From NCBI GenBank assembly GCA_028875725.1, contig JAPPCR010000006.1, forward strand, positions 1,929,786 to 1,993,785: a stretch of 64,000 bases of DNA, in the 5' to 3' direction. The stretch's first letter is position 1. Each line of letters opens with the position of its first letter. Origin of the DNA: Acidobacteriota bacterium. GTDB taxonomy: Bacteria; Acidobacteriota; Thermoanaerobaculia; Multivoradales; Multivoraceae. Below, in pieces: positions 10,190 through 20,422 of the stretch. Both the position numbers and the translations under genes were made by a program. The notes beneath the pieces were generated by a model. It saw nothing but the letters and a program-made list of their open reading frames with translations, made no database searches and had not been told where the DNA came from.

Positions 10190-10795
10190 ATGAGTATCGG
10201 CGACATCCGTCGAAGGCTGGCTGCCCACGAACCGACGATCCTTCCGCCGGCCGCGTTCGAGGCCAGCGTGGCGATGGTGCTGCGCCCGTCGACAGCGGGA
10301 CCGGAAACGCTGTTCATCGAGCGGTCGAAGAAGCCGCAGGACCCCTGGTCCGGGCAGATGGCCTTTCCCGGCGGCCGGCACGACGAGACGGACCGCGACC
10401 TGAGGCACACCGCCGAGCGCGAGACGGTCGAGGAAGTGGGCCTGTCGCTTGAAGGCGCCCGTCTGATCGGTCGGCTCGACGACCAGACCGGACAGCGGGC
10501 CGGCCAGGGCCGGCAACTGCGGATCGCGGCGTTCGTCTACGAAGTCGGGGACGGAACCGGCAACGACCTGGTCCTCAACTACGAGGTCGCCGAGACGCTC
10601 TGGGTGCCGCTGGCCTGGTTCGAGGACCCGGAGCGTGTCATCGACTACCGCCATCCGCCCTATCCCGAAGTCAGCTTTCCCGGCGTCGTGGTCGGCGACC
10701 CGAAACGGCACATCGTCTGGGGCCTCACGTTCCGCTTCCTGGTCGCCTTCTTCGAGATCCTGCAGCGCCCGTTCGCCGCGAACGGCAGGCGGTAG
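10190..10795 (+). CDS. CoA-pyrophosphatase-type Nudix hydrolase
   Basis: A 201-residue Nudix protein. It contains SGQMAFPGGRHD, then the Nudix box ending RETVEEVGL. The residue normally first Glu in the box is replaced, as in the NudL/UPF0035 group where GG-x-x-D-x-x-D precedes the TA-x-RE helix. The FPGG-x-x-D signature and C-terminal PYPEVSFPG / VWGLTFRFL segment fit CoA pyrophosphatases that cleave CoA to phosphopantetheine and 3',5'-ADP. The start is ATG 10190. It is convergent with the batE-like gene, 3 bp apart. Confidence 0.8.
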   Translation: MSIGDIRRRLAAHEPTILPPAAFEASVAMVLRPSTAGPETLFIERSKKPQDPWSGQMAFPGGRHDETDRDLRHTAERETVEEVGLSLEGARLIGRLDDQTGQRAGQGRQLRIAAFVYEVGDGTGNDLVLNYEVAETLWVPLAWFEDPERVIDYRHPPYPEVSFPGVVVGDPKRHIVWGLTFRFLVAFFEILQRPFAANGRR

Positions 10796-10798
10796 CGC

Positions 10799-11605
10799 TC
10801 ACTCGACGATCTCCAGATACTCCCGCATCGACCAGCCCCGCTCCCCTTCCGGCAGTTCGATACGCACCCACTCGGGGCGTTCTTCGATCACACGCACTTC
10901 CGTGCCGGCGTGAAGCTGGAAGCGGACCACCGAACCCTCGCCGGCGGCAGCGTGGAGATCGATCTCCGGCGGAACCACGACAGCGACCGGCGAGCTGAAG
11001 GCGGCCTGCGCCACGAGCGAACCGGCCAGTGCCAGACCGACTACGAGCAGACAGACCGCGGACCAGCGAAGCACCTCCGACGCCGGTCGATAGAGCCGGG
11101 ACGCAAGCACGACCCAGAAGCCGAGACCGACCAGCACCGCGCTCCTCAGCACTTCGACCGGAGCCAGACTGTAGTGCCAGAAGAGCACAGTGCGAAGAAG
11201 TACGGGCGGCTCGGGCGGCGCGATCTCGTCGCGCGCGCTCCGGCGAGCGAACGTCAGGTTCGCGCTGGCGTCTTCGTCTCGCGGCAGAAGCCTGAGCGAA
11301 CGGCGGTAGGAGGCGACGGACCGGCCCAGTTCGCCGGCGCGCAGGTAGGCGTTTCCCAGGTTGTAGTGCAGATGGCCGTTGTCGACCCCCATCTCACGCA
11401 TTTCTCCGTAGAGGGCGACGGCTCGACCGAAGTCGCCCGCCTCGTACGCCGCGTTGCCATTGACCCAGAGCTCGGCCGGTTCCGGGGCCGCCAGGGCTCC
11501 CTCGGCCGGCAGGGCTTCGGTGACCACAGGCAGTTCCTCGTCCTGTGTGAACCCCGGGATTGCCGCGGCAGTGCCGAGCAGGGCGAGAATCGCGACTCTT
11601 CTCAC
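10799..11605 (-). CDS. batE: BatE-like TPR and SH3 domain membrane protein
   Basis: This 268-residue protein ends the moxR-bat operon. It has a signal peptide (1-20), two or three TPR repeats (about 48-120, with NGNAAYEAGDFGRAVALY and YNLGNAYLRAGELGRSVASYRRSL), two transmembrane helices (about 143-200) and a C-terminal bacterial SH3-like domain (about 210-265). The GTG start at 11605 overlaps the batD stop as GTGA. Bat proteins were named for aerotolerance in Bacteroides; the molecular role is unclear but probably concerns periplasmic assembly or stress with MoxR. Confidence 0.8.
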   Translation of the reverse strand: MRRVAILALLGTAAAIPGFTQDEELPVVTEALPAEGALAAPEPAELWVNGNAAYEAGDFGRAVALYGEMREMGVDNGHLHYNLGNAYLRAGELGRSVASYRRSLRLLPRDEDASANLTFARRSARDEIAPPEPPVLLRTVLFWHYSLAPVEVLRSAVLVGLGFWVVLASRLYRPASEVLRWSAVCLLVVGLALAGSLVAQAAFSSPVAVVVPPEIDLHAAAGEGSVVRFQLHAGTEVRVIEERPEWVRIELPEGERGWSMREYLEIVE

Positions 11606-13428
11606 GTACTCCGGCCCCGTAGCTGCCTGTCGAGGGCCTTGATCAGATCGCTCAGACCTTCGGTGCTGGTCTCCGCCGCCAGTCCGCCGCCGCCCGCCAC
11701 CGGGGTCAGGCCGTACTGGGCGGCCTCGAGTCGCTCCAGCAGTCCCCGGCAGCGCGCCGCCAGAGCGCCGTCCACGCCTACCCGGACCAGCGCGGTCTCC
11801 GCCTCCGACGGCGTCAGGGCGGAGCCCTCGACCCCCAGCTTGTCGCCGACGTAGCGACGCACGATCCGGGAGGCCTCAGCCGCGGAGGCGGGCCCCGCGC
11901 CGGAGCGGAGCTTCCTCGCAACGGACAGTGCGTCGCGCAGCGCCCGGTGACGCCGGCGCAGCGTCCTGTCGGCGGCGTAGCGGCGTTCGCGTCGATGGTG
12001 CACCAGCAGGGCCACGTACATGAAGGGCGGCAACACGCCGCAAACGAACCAGACCCACAAACGCCACCCCTGAGGCATGGCCGAGACGATGCCTGCCGCC
12101 GTCCGGCGAATCGGCAGGATGTCGTCGGCGAGGATCCGCACCGCCACCTTGCCCGTGGTCGGCGCCAGCGACTCGGTAAGCATCAGCTCCTCCTCGCCCT
12201 CGGCCGGAGTGACATCGAAGTCGATGTGCTCGGTCGACCGGGTCGCGTAGTCGCCAAGCTCAGGATCGAAGTAGACGAGATCGATCGGCGGGACGTCGAG
12301 GGCTCCGGCAACCAGCGGGACCAAGGCCCGTCGGAACACCTTGCGGCCGGTCAGCAGGCGTCCGCTGCGGTCGATGCTCGCGTCCGGTTGGTCCGGATAG
12401 ATCTTGAACGCCGGCAGCTCCGGAATGTCGGGCTCGGTCAGGAGCTGCACGTTGCCGCTACCGCCGACCTGCACTTCGAGCGTGGCCGACTGCCCCACCT
12501 GCAGCTCGCGCCGGCTGAGCGAAGCCCGAATGTCGAACTCCCCGACCAGACCGTTCCAGCCGGCTGGAGCCGGTGGAAGCGGCCGGACGTCGAGCGTCAG
12601 AGGTTCCGTGAGCAAGTACTTCGTCGCCCAGCGCCCACCCGCTCCAAGCAGACTGTCGAACTCGTCGAAAATGCTCCGCCTCCGGCCCGGCCGGCGCGCC
12701 TGCTCGGCCTCCACCTGTACCCGAAGCTGGGTCTGCGGCAGTGTCACCTCGCCGGATCGCTGGGGGAAGAGCGCCTTGCGCACCTCGTTCACCGAGTACT
12801 GGACACCGTCGATCGAGGTCGAGAACTGCCGCACCTCGCCTAGGTCCTCGACGACCACGTCGCTGCCGAAGTCCATCGACTCGATCGACCCCTGTCCCAC
12901 GGGCACACGACTGTAGAAGCGCCAGGTGTAGATCACCTGCTGGCCCTGCCAGGGTCGATCCGTCGACACGGTCGAAGTGACGAAGAGATCCCGGTCCTGC
13001 TCGTCGTTCTGGCCCCCGGCGTCGGTGACCTGAATTGTGAACGGCCGACTCCGGACCTCCGCACCGTCGATCACGGCGGTGACGGGGCCGATCTCGTAGC
13101 TGCCGGCCCGCGTGGGAATCAGGAGGTAGTTGTAGGACGTACTGTTGCTGACGCGGCCGTTCGTGATCTGCATGTCGCGCCGTTCGCCACGCGACAGGAC
13201 CCGAAAGTCCGGCAATTCGGGCAGCCCCGGCGGTTCGTCCGGCGACCCTTCGATTCTGATCGTCAGGTAGAGCTGATCGCCGAGGGCGACCTGATTGCGG
13301 TCGACAGTGACCTGGAGCCGGTCCGGCTCCTGGGAATCCGCCCCGGCTGGGCCCAGAAGGACAGCCCAGGAGACCAGAGCCGCGACCCGGAACCAGCCGA
13401 AGGACCACCCGTGCGTGTTCGTGTCCAT
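11602..13428 (-). CDS. batD: BatD oxygen-tolerance family protein
   Basis: A 608-residue protein with an N-terminal signal (to about residue 32) and tandem beta-sandwich domains typical of BatD: LQVTVDRNQVALGDQLYLTI, ITNGRVSNSTSYNYLLIPTRAGSYEIGP, and a second repeat FDIRASLSRRELQVGQSATLEVQVGGSGN. A membrane helix follows at about 455-480 (WRLWVWFVCGVLPPFMYVALL), then a cytoplasmic basic helical tail. It lies 4 bp downstream of batC and is translationally coupled to batE. It probably presents substrate-binding domains in the periplasm. Confidence 0.85.
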   Translation of the reverse strand: MDTNTHGWSFGWFRVAALVSWAVLLGPAGADSQEPDRLQVTVDRNQVALGDQLYLTIRIEGSPDEPPGLPELPDFRVLSRGERRDMQITNGRVSNSTSYNYLLIPTRAGSYEIGPVTAVIDGAEVRSRPFTIQVTDAGGQNDEQDRDLFVTSTVSTDRPWQGQQVIYTWRFYSRVPVGQGSIESMDFGSDVVVEDLGEVRQFSTSIDGVQYSVNEVRKALFPQRSGEVTLPQTQLRVQVEAEQARRPGRRRSIFDEFDSLLGAGGRWATKYLLTEPLTLDVRPLPPAPAGWNGLVGEFDIRASLSRRELQVGQSATLEVQVGGSGNVQLLTEPDIPELPAFKIYPDQPDASIDRSGRLLTGRKVFRRALVPLVAGALDVPPIDLVYFDPELGDYATRSTEHIDFDVTPAEGEEELMLTESLAPTTGKVAVRILADDILPIRRTAAGIVSAMPQGWRLWVWFVCGVLPPFMYVALLVHHRRERRYAADRTLRRRHRALRDALSVARKLRSGAGPASAAEASRIVRRYVGDKLGVEGSALTPSEAETALVRVGVDGALAARCRGLLERLEAAQYGLTPVAGGGGLAAETSTEGLSDLIKALDRQLRGRST

Positions 13429-13432
13429 CGCG

Positions 13433-14368
13433 CTACCAGTCCTTCGCCAGCCGGCTTCTGCGCCCGCGCTGCCCCCGGCGGGTCGGGTCCGGCCGGCCCT
13501 CTTCCAGCGCCTGAAGGTAGCGCTCCGCCTCCTCCGGCGTCATTCCCGGCTGCGGTTCCTGCGGACGACTCCCGCTCTCGCTATCCGGTCCGTCAGGCTG
13601 CATCTCCGGGTCCTCGGCGTCCGGGATGCCGTCCCCGTCGCTGTCCTGCGGATCCTCGCCACCCTGGGGCTGCTGGTTCTCTCCCTGGTCTCCCGGGTCC
13701 TGCTCCTGGCCGGACGGTTGCTCTCCCTGACCGTGATCCCCCTCCGGCTGCTGCTGCGCGCCCTGGTCCTCCTGGTCCTGTTCCTGCTCCTGCTGCTCGT
13801 TCTCCTGCTGGTTCTCGCCGCCCTGGTTCTGCTGCTGGCGCCGCCTCATCTCCTCCCGCACGAACTCGAGGTTGAACTTCGCATCGATGTCGTCAGGATT
13901 CGCTTCGAGCGACGCCGTGTAGAAGTCGACCGCGTCTTCGAGCTTGTCCTGACGATAGGCGCTGTTGCCCAGGTTGTAGAGCGCCTGAGCACGCAGCTCA
14001 TCGTCACCGATGGCCGCGGCCCGGTAGAACTGATTGTCCGCCGCTTCGAAGTCGTTCAGCTTGTAGTGGGCGGCGCCGACGTTCAGACTCACCTCCGGGT
14101 CGTCCGGCCGCTCCGTCTGGTGGTCAGCGAACCCGCGCAGGGCCTGGTCGTAGGCGCCGGCGTCCCAGGCCGCATAGGGCGATGCGTACTCGACCGGAGG
14201 AGTTTCGATGCCCGCTTCGCCGTTCACGTCTGCAGAAGGCAGCTCCTCGTTCGGAGCCTGTGCCGTGACGGCGAGCGGAAGGAGAAGCAGCCCCAGCCCC
14301 GGCAGCCAGGGTGCAGCAGCCGGGCCCATGCGGCGACGCCGGCCTACTGGCTCAGGTGGCCGTGACAT
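13433..14368 (-). CDS. batC: BatC-like TPR protein with Gln/Glu-rich linker
   Basis: A 311-residue protein. ATG 14368 is preferred over an upstream GTG (14395) because AGGAGGG lies at proper spacing upstream and a signal peptide follows (hydrophobic LPGLGLLLLPLAVTA). TPR units occupy about 65-165 (AYDQALRGFADH, SLNVGAAHYKLNDFEAADNQFYRAA, LYNLGNSAYRQDKLEDAVDFYTASL). Then comes a long Gln/Glu/Gly/Asp-rich disordered region (about 180-260), a DSDGDGIPDAEDPE calcium-binding-like (thrombospondin type 3) motif and a conserved TPEEAERYLQALEE helix. It overlaps the upstream VWA gene by 17 bp. Confidence 0.8.
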   Translation of the reverse strand: MSRPPEPVGRRRRMGPAAAPWLPGLGLLLLPLAVTAQAPNEELPSADVNGEAGIETPPVEYASPYAAWDAGAYDQALRGFADHQTERPDDPEVSLNVGAAHYKLNDFEAADNQFYRAAAIGDDELRAQALYNLGNSAYRQDKLEDAVDFYTASLEANPDDIDAKFNLEFVREEMRRRQQQNQGGENQQENEQQEQEQDQEDQGAQQQPEGDHGQGEQPSGQEQDPGDQGENQQPQGGEDPQDSDGDGIPDAEDPEMQPDGPDSESGSRPQEPQPGMTPEEAERYLQALEEGRPDPTRRGQRGRRSRLAKDW

Positions 14369-15521
14369 GGTCCCTTCCCTCCTGGCCAGCACCACGGCGC
14401 GCCAGGCGCTCGCCGATCAGCGGCTCGAGCATCAGCGCTGCCAGCGCGATGACCAGCAGCCACTGGAACCGCTCCTCCCAGCGCTGCTGCCGGCTCGAGC
14501 CGAGTTCCTGGTCCTCCAACTGCGCCTTGATGCCCTGAGCGTAGATCTGTTCGAGGTCCACGTCGCCGGTCACCGAGCGGACATAGCGGCCGCCCGTGGT
14601 CAGGGCGATCCGCTGCAACGCCGCCTCGTCCAGACGGCTCAGGACGATCTCGCCCCGGCGGTCGGTACGGAAGCCGCCTCCCTCTCTGGGTATGGGTGCG
14701 CCCTCGTCCCGTCCGATGCCGATCGCGAAGATGCGCACCCCCGCCTCGGCCGCGGCCTCGGCGGCGTCCTGCGCCTCGCCCAGGTGATCCTCGCCGTCGG
14801 TGATCAGGATGATCGCGCGCGACTTCCGCGAACCCGTCTGGGCCACCCGGTCGAAGGCCTCGAGCGAAACGCGGAGCGCCTCTCCGATCGCGGTGCCCTT
14901 GACCGGAATCAGATCCGGCTCCATGGCCTCGAGGAATAGCGCCGCCGCCGAGTAGTCCAGCGTCAGGGGCAGTTCCAGGAAGGCGCTGCCCGCAAAGGCA
15001 ACCAGCGCGATCCTGTCTCCTTCCAGCCGCCGCAGCAGATCGGCGATCTCGCGCCGGGCACGTTCGAGCCGACTCAGTTCGCCGCCCGCCTCCGCATCCA
15101 GCACGAGCATCGAGTCCGAGACGTCGAGGGCGACCACGATGTCGACGCCCTCCCGATGCACCTCCTCCCACACGAAGCCCCAGCGCGGCTGCGCCAGCGA
15201 CGCCACGAGCGCGAGCACGGCGACGAGCACGAGAAACGCCTTCAGACGCCGCCTCGGCCGGCTGACGCCGGCAATCAACCCCGGCAGCATCTCGCGAGAA
15301 GCGAAACGACCGAGCAGGCGCGCGCGGGCGCGGAACGCGTAGACGTAGAACAGCAGGAGCGCCGGGCCGAGCCACAGGAGCCAGAGCGCGTCCGGCCGGC
15401 CCGTACGCATCTCGCAGCCGCCGGCCAACAGCAGAACCGGAATCCACGCCAGCAGTTCCCGGCGGCGGCGCGAGCCAGCGCCGCCCGGCCCGGTGTCGCG
15501 GGTTGCGAACCTCCCGCTCAC
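14352..15521 (-). CDS. batB: BatB-like VWA domain membrane protein
   Basis: A 389-residue protein with N-terminal hydrophobic segments (about 22-63, including a possible lipobox-like LLLAGGC) and another helix near 94-110. A von Willebrand A domain follows with the MIDAS motif DVSDSM (about 132-137), then LVAFAGSA, GTAIGEAL and LITDGEDH. A C-terminal helix (VIALAALMLEPLI) anchors the protein. The GTG start at 15521 overlaps the batA stop by 4 bp. It is the second of two adjacent VWA proteins in the operon. Confidence 0.83.
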   Translation of the reverse strand: MSGRFATRDTGPGGAGSRRRRELLAWIPVLLLAGGCEMRTGRPDALWLLWLGPALLLFYVYAFRARARLLGRFASREMLPGLIAGVSRPRRRLKAFLVLVAVLALVASLAQPRWGFVWEEVHREGVDIVVALDVSDSMLVLDAEAGGELSRLERARREIADLLRRLEGDRIALVAFAGSAFLELPLTLDYSAAALFLEAMEPDLIPVKGTAIGEALRVSLEAFDRVAQTGSRKSRAIILITDGEDHLGEAQDAAEAAAEAGVRIFAIGIGRDEGAPIPREGGGFRTDRRGEIVLSRLDEAALQRIALTTGGRYVRSVTGDVDLEQIYAQGIKAQLEDQELGSSRQQRWEERFQWLLVIALAALMLEPLIGERLARRGAGQEGRDHVTAT

Positions 15522-16576
15522 GGCAACTTCCTCAGGCGGGTATCGAGCAACACGACCTCGAGCAGCAGCAGGAACACCGCCGGCGCCACCAGCCAGGCGA
15601 AGCGTTCCTCGTACTCCATGTAGGACTCCTGGCTGATCTCCGTCTTCTCGAGCGCGTCGATCCGTTCGTAGATCTGCTCCAACCCGACCTCATCCTCGGC
15701 CCGGTAGTAGGCGCCGCCTGTCGTGTCCGCCATCCTGCGCAGCGTCTCCTCGTCGATCTCCACGTCCTGGTAGACGACCCGCGGCCCAAACCCGGTCTCG
15801 ACCACGAAGGGTGCCTGCCCCCTGGTGCCGACGCCGATCGTGTAGAGCCGGACGCCGAGCGCCGCCGCCGCTTCAGCCGCACGCACCGGCGACAGGGAGC
15901 CGGCGTTGCTCCGCCCGTCCGTGAGCAGGATGGCCACCTTCGACTCGGCATCCGAGTCCTTGAGGCGCTTGGTGGCGACTCCGACCGCCGATCCGATAGC
16001 CGTGGCATCTCCGGCCATGCCGATCTCCAGTTGCTCGAGAAAGGTGGCCGCGACCCCGTGGTCGAGCGTCAACGGACACTGGGTGAAAGCCTCTTCGCCG
16101 AAGACGACCAGGCCGACGCGGTCATTGGGCCGGGCGGCGATGAACGTCTCGACGACCCCCTTCGCCACTTCGAGCCGGTCCCTCCGGCGGCTCAATGAAC
16201 GTTCGTGCGCATCCAGGTCCAGTGCCCGCATCGATCCTGAGGTGTCGATCACGAGCACGATGTCGATTCCCTCCGTACTCACCTCGGTCAGCGCGCGACC
16301 GGTCTGCGGGCGCATGACGGCAAGCAGGATCAGGGCGACGACGAGGAGCCGCAGAGCCGAGACCAGCCGGCGCGCCGTCAGCGCGCCGGAGCGCGGGGTT
16401 CGCAGGGCATGGCCAAGGGAAGAGTACGCCACAGCCGCGTTGTCGCCACCGGCGCCGCGCTTCGCCGAGACCTGGCGCAAGCGCGGCCGGAGCCACCACA
16501 GGAGCGCCCAGATCACGTACAGCGGAAGCAGCACCCAGAGCCAGCGGGCGTCGGCGAAGACGAGTTGTTCCGTCAT
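15518..16576 (-). CDS. batA: BatA-like VWA domain membrane protein
   Basis: A 352-residue protein with N-terminal helices (about 10-28 and 70-88), a complete MIDAS (DTSGSM, about 110-115), VVFGEEAFTQCPLTLDHG, GTAIG-type ATAIGSAVGVA, LLTDGRSNAG and a C-terminal helix (WLVAPAVFLLLLEVVLL). The ATG at 16576 overlaps the preceding stop as ATGA. VWA proteins next to MoxR ATPases are thought to work as adaptor or chaperone partners; here both VWA paralogs and DUF58 are present. Confidence 0.85.
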   Translation of the reverse strand: MTEQLVFADARWLWVLLPLYVIWALLWWLRPRLRQVSAKRGAGGDNAAVAYSSLGHALRTPRSGALTARRLVSALRLLVVALILLAVMRPQTGRALTEVSTEGIDIVLVIDTSGSMRALDLDAHERSLSRRRDRLEVAKGVVETFIAARPNDRVGLVVFGEEAFTQCPLTLDHGVAATFLEQLEIGMAGDATAIGSAVGVATKRLKDSDAESKVAILLTDGRSNAGSLSPVRAAEAAAALGVRLYTIGVGTRGQAPFVVETGFGPRVVYQDVEIDEETLRRMADTTGGAYYRAEDEVGLEQIYERIDALEKTEISQESYMEYEERFAWLVAPAVFLLLLEVVLLDTRLRKLP

Positions 16577-17595
16577 GCCGCCTCCTCCGTTTCAACGGAC
16601 GCCAGCTCAGCGTTCCCGCCGTCCTCCGCGTCCTCCATCGGCTGGGTCCCCGTGACGAAGCCCAGGGCCTGCTCGTAGGTGCGCTCGATCTCCTCCGGCA
16701 CCGGCAGATGGGCCGCGAACTTCACCTGGTCGGTAGCGACCAGGAAGCGCTCCAGGCGCCGCGCCTGCGACGGATCGAGCCGCACCAGCCCGCCCAGTCG
16801 GCTCAGGATCTCCTCGGTCGTCAGGTCGGTCGCGTTCAATCCGAAGCGGCCTTCAACGTAGGCCCTGACCACCGAGGAAACAGCGAAGTAGTAGCGGCGG
16901 AGTTCCCGCAAGTCGGAGAAGTCCGTGCGACGCAATCGCTCCAGTTCCCGGATCGCCAGGTCGTAGGGCGGAATCGGAGGCGTTTCGGACGCAACGCCGT
17001 CCGGTCGGCGGCGGCGCCACCACCACCACGCCGCCAGTCCGAGCGCAGCGGCGGCCAAAGCCAGACCCGTCCACAACAGCCAGAACGCGGCGGTGTCGAT
17101 TCTGCGCAGCGGCTTGATGTCGCGGATGTCCGTCGTTTCACTCCGGTCGTTGGGCAGCACGGACTCGACCTCAACGGAGATCTCCCCCGCTTCCAGGTCG
17201 CCGCCAGGACCGGACGGCTCGGTGTACGTCGCGGTCAGCGCCGGCAGGACGTAGGAGCCCACGAGGTCGGCCCGGAGTTCGTACCACCTTCGCTCGAGGA
17301 GCCGACCGGAAGACAGGGTCTCCGCGGGGGTCCGCCCCAGGTCGACGATGCGGAAGCCCGCAATGTCCGCGCCCGGATCATCGAATGCCACCTCGACCTC
17401 CGGCTCGCGCTCGACCTCAACGGTATACGTGATCAGGTCGCCAGTGGTGGCGGTGGACCGGTCCACGGAGGCACGCAGTTCAGCGGGCGGCCTCGCTTCA
17501 GCATCGCCGGCCGGTTCACCGGCGGCGCAGCCAAGAGCGAGCAACGCCGCGGCAAGCGGCAGCGCGGCCCTGACTCTGATGATTCGCGGTGCCAT
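16573..17595 (-). CDS. Putative lipoprotein with beta-sandwich and cytoplasmic tail, BatD/DUF4381-like
   Basis: A 340-residue protein. The frame extends 20 codons further up, but ATG 17595 starts a lipoprotein signal (AALPLAAALLALGC lipobox), so this start is preferred; it leaves 2 bp after the DUF58 stop. A BatD-like sandwich follows (LRASVDRSTATTGDLITYTVEVER, about 40-150), then a transmembrane helix (AFWLLWTGLALAAAALGLAAWWWW) and an Arg-rich cytoplasmic domain with YYFAVSSVVRAYVEGRFGLNATDLTTEEIL, as in proteins encoded between DUF58 and VWA genes of MoxR clusters. The function is unknown. Confidence 0.7.
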   Translation of the reverse strand: MAPRIIRVRAALPLAAALLALGCAAGEPAGDAEARPPAELRASVDRSTATTGDLITYTVEVEREPEVEVAFDDPGADIAGFRIVDLGRTPAETLSSGRLLERRWYELRADLVGSYVLPALTATYTEPSGPGGDLEAGEISVEVESVLPNDRSETTDIRDIKPLRRIDTAAFWLLWTGLALAAAALGLAAWWWWRRRRPDGVASETPPIPPYDLAIRELERLRRTDFSDLRELRRYYFAVSSVVRAYVEGRFGLNATDLTTEEILSRLGGLVRLDPSQARRLERFLVATDQVKFAAHLPVPEEIERTYEQALGFVTGTQPMEDAEDGGNAELASVETEEAA

Positions 17596-17597
17596 TC

Positions 17598-18530
17598 CTA
17601 CACCCGCACCGACTGCTCGCGCGCTCTCATGTAGCGAACCAGGGGCTCGATCCACGGCCGGTCGGCCCAGACCTGAATCTCGCCGACCCCCGCCTGGCGG
17701 AACTGTTCCGCCCGCCGCTCCATGTCCTGCCTGGCCAACCGTACGAAACTCTCCGAGACCCGCCGGTTCGCCGTGTCGATGACCATTGTCTCGCCCGTTT
17801 CCGCATCTTCGAGCTCGATGAGCCCCATGCGCGGCATGCTCACTTCACGCTGATCAAGCACCCGGATCGCCGTCAGATCGTGACGCCGCGCGGCGACCCG
17901 CAACCGCTCTCCGAAACCTGAATCCAGGAAGTCCGAGATGACGAATCCCACCGACCGGCGCCGCACCACCCGGCCCAGATACTCAAGCGCGCCGTCCAGG
18001 TCCGTACCGCGCCCGGTGGGCCGAAAGCTGAGGACTTCCCGAATCACGCGCCACACGTGCGCCCGTCCCTTCTTGGGCGGAATGAACCGCTCGATCCGGT
18101 CCGAGAAGATGATCATCCCCACCCGATCGTTGTTCTGGATCGCAAGGTAGGCGAGCACGGCCGCGAGCTCGGCGACGACCTCCCGTTTCTGTTTGCCGGA
18201 GGTCCCGAACGCCCCGGAGGAACTCACGTCGACGATCAGCATCACCGTCAACTCGCGCTCCTCGCGGTGTTCCTTGACGAAAGGGCTCGACATCCGCGCC
18301 GTCACGTTCCAGTCGATGTGGCGAATGTCGTCCCCCGGCGCGTACTCGCGCACCTGCTCGAACTCCATGCCCCTTCCCTTGAAGGCGCTGTGGTACTCCC
18401 CGGCCAGCGCATCGGTCACGAGACGCTGCGTGCGGATCTGAATCGCCTTGATCCGCGCCAGCAGCTCGGGCGACAGGGTCGCCGTTTCCTGCTCCGGGGC
18501 CTCGTTCCGCTCTGGTCTGAAGAAGAACAT
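17598..18530 (-). CDS. DUF58 domain protein of the MoxR cluster
   Basis: A 310-residue soluble protein. The conserved DUF58 core GRGMEFEQVREYAPGDDIRHIDWNVTARM is at about 52-80, and VDVSSSGAFG with ISDFLD gives a degenerate VWA-like fold. It lies 18 bp downstream of moxR and 2 bp upstream of the lipoprotein gene, the standard moxR-DUF58-bat order. ATG 18530. It probably couples the ATPase to the membrane VWA proteins (inference). Confidence 0.88.
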   Translation of the reverse strand: MFFFRPERNEAPEQETATLSPELLARIKAIQIRTQRLVTDALAGEYHSAFKGRGMEFEQVREYAPGDDIRHIDWNVTARMSSPFVKEHREERELTVMLIVDVSSSGAFGTSGKQKREVVAELAAVLAYLAIQNNDRVGMIIFSDRIERFIPPKKGRAHVWRVIREVLSFRPTGRGTDLDGALEYLGRVVRRRSVGFVISDFLDSGFGERLRVAARRHDLTAIRVLDQREVSMPRMGLIELEDAETGETMVIDTANRRVSESFVRLARQDMERRAEQFRQAGVGEIQVWADRPWIEPLVRYMRAREQSVRV

Positions 18531-18548
18531 CGATCCCTTGATGTGGCC

Positions 18549-19616
<1,068 letters not shown>

Positions 19617-19731
19617 CTCGGTCGACTCTCCCAACCCCCGGAAACCCCGGGTTCTTCCCGAACAGCCGGAGCTACGAACCTTATCCGAGCACCCCGTCCG
19701 AACCGGGGCGCCGCGAAAGCCGAACTGACCG

Positions 19732-20352
19732 TCAGATCCCGGACACCTGACCGCCATCCGCGGTCTCGGCATCGAGGTGGTCGCAGCAGTTGACCAGGCA
19801 CGCTTGCCAGGGCGCCCGAGCCTGCACATGGGTAACGGACGTGTTGCCCCACCGGGTCGGCGGCTCCACTCCGTCACCGAGGTGTAGATGACGGAGCGCC
19901 AGCGAGTAGCAGACGAGACCGTGAGTGACGAAGACGCTGTCTCCCTCCGCTGCCTCTGCCGTCTGGCGAATCCGGGCCCAGGCCGCATCCACCCGAAGGT
20001 GAAACGTCTCCCAGTCCTCCCCGCCCGGCGGTGCGTAGCCTGGTTCCATGATGTCGAGGCCGATGTCGGCGTAGGCCCGCCCCCGCAGGTCGCCGAAGTT
20101 CCGCTCGGCGAGCAGGGGCTCGATGAGCAGAGGCAGTCCCAGGGCCCCCGCCACCGGCTCCGCGGTCATCTCCGCCCGGCGCAGATCGCTCGCGACGACG
20201 CAGCCGATCGGACGTTTCCGGTGGTGTTCCCGCAATCGCGACGCCAGGCGCTCCGCCTGACCGACGCCGCGTTCGTTGAGAGGCGTCCCTGGCGTCTGTA
20301 CGACGCGGGCGGCGTTCGACGCGGTCTCGCCGTGGCGCACGATGAGCAGCAC
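19732..20352 (-). CDS. Histidine phosphatase family protein (phosphoglycerate mutase-like)
   Basis: A 206-residue protein with the RHGETASN catalytic motif at residues 6-13 (phospho-accepting His7), SDLRRAEMTAEP, catalytic Glu in LLAERNFGDLRGR, and VFVTHGLVCYSL with the second His. It may act on sugar phosphates, cobalamin precursors or nucleotides. The start is ATG 20352, divergent from the glycosyltransferase with 70 bp between. About 115 bp separate it from moxR; I see no terminator with a T-tract there. Confidence 0.82.
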   Translation of the reverse strand: MLLIVRHGETASNAARVVQTPGTPLNERGVGQAERLASRLREHHRKRPIGCVVASDLRRAEMTAEPVAGALGLPLLIEPLLAERNFGDLRGRAYADIGLDIMEPGYAPPGGEDWETFHLRVDAAWARIRQTAEAAEGDSVFVTHGLVCYSLALRHLHLGDGVEPPTRWGNTSVTHVQARAPWQACLVNCCDHLDAETADGGQVSGI

Positions 20353-20422
20353 GGCGGGAGGGTATCAACGCGCCTTCGGGCACGAGTAACTCTGCGGCGG
20401 GGCTAGGATCGGAGCAGCCGCC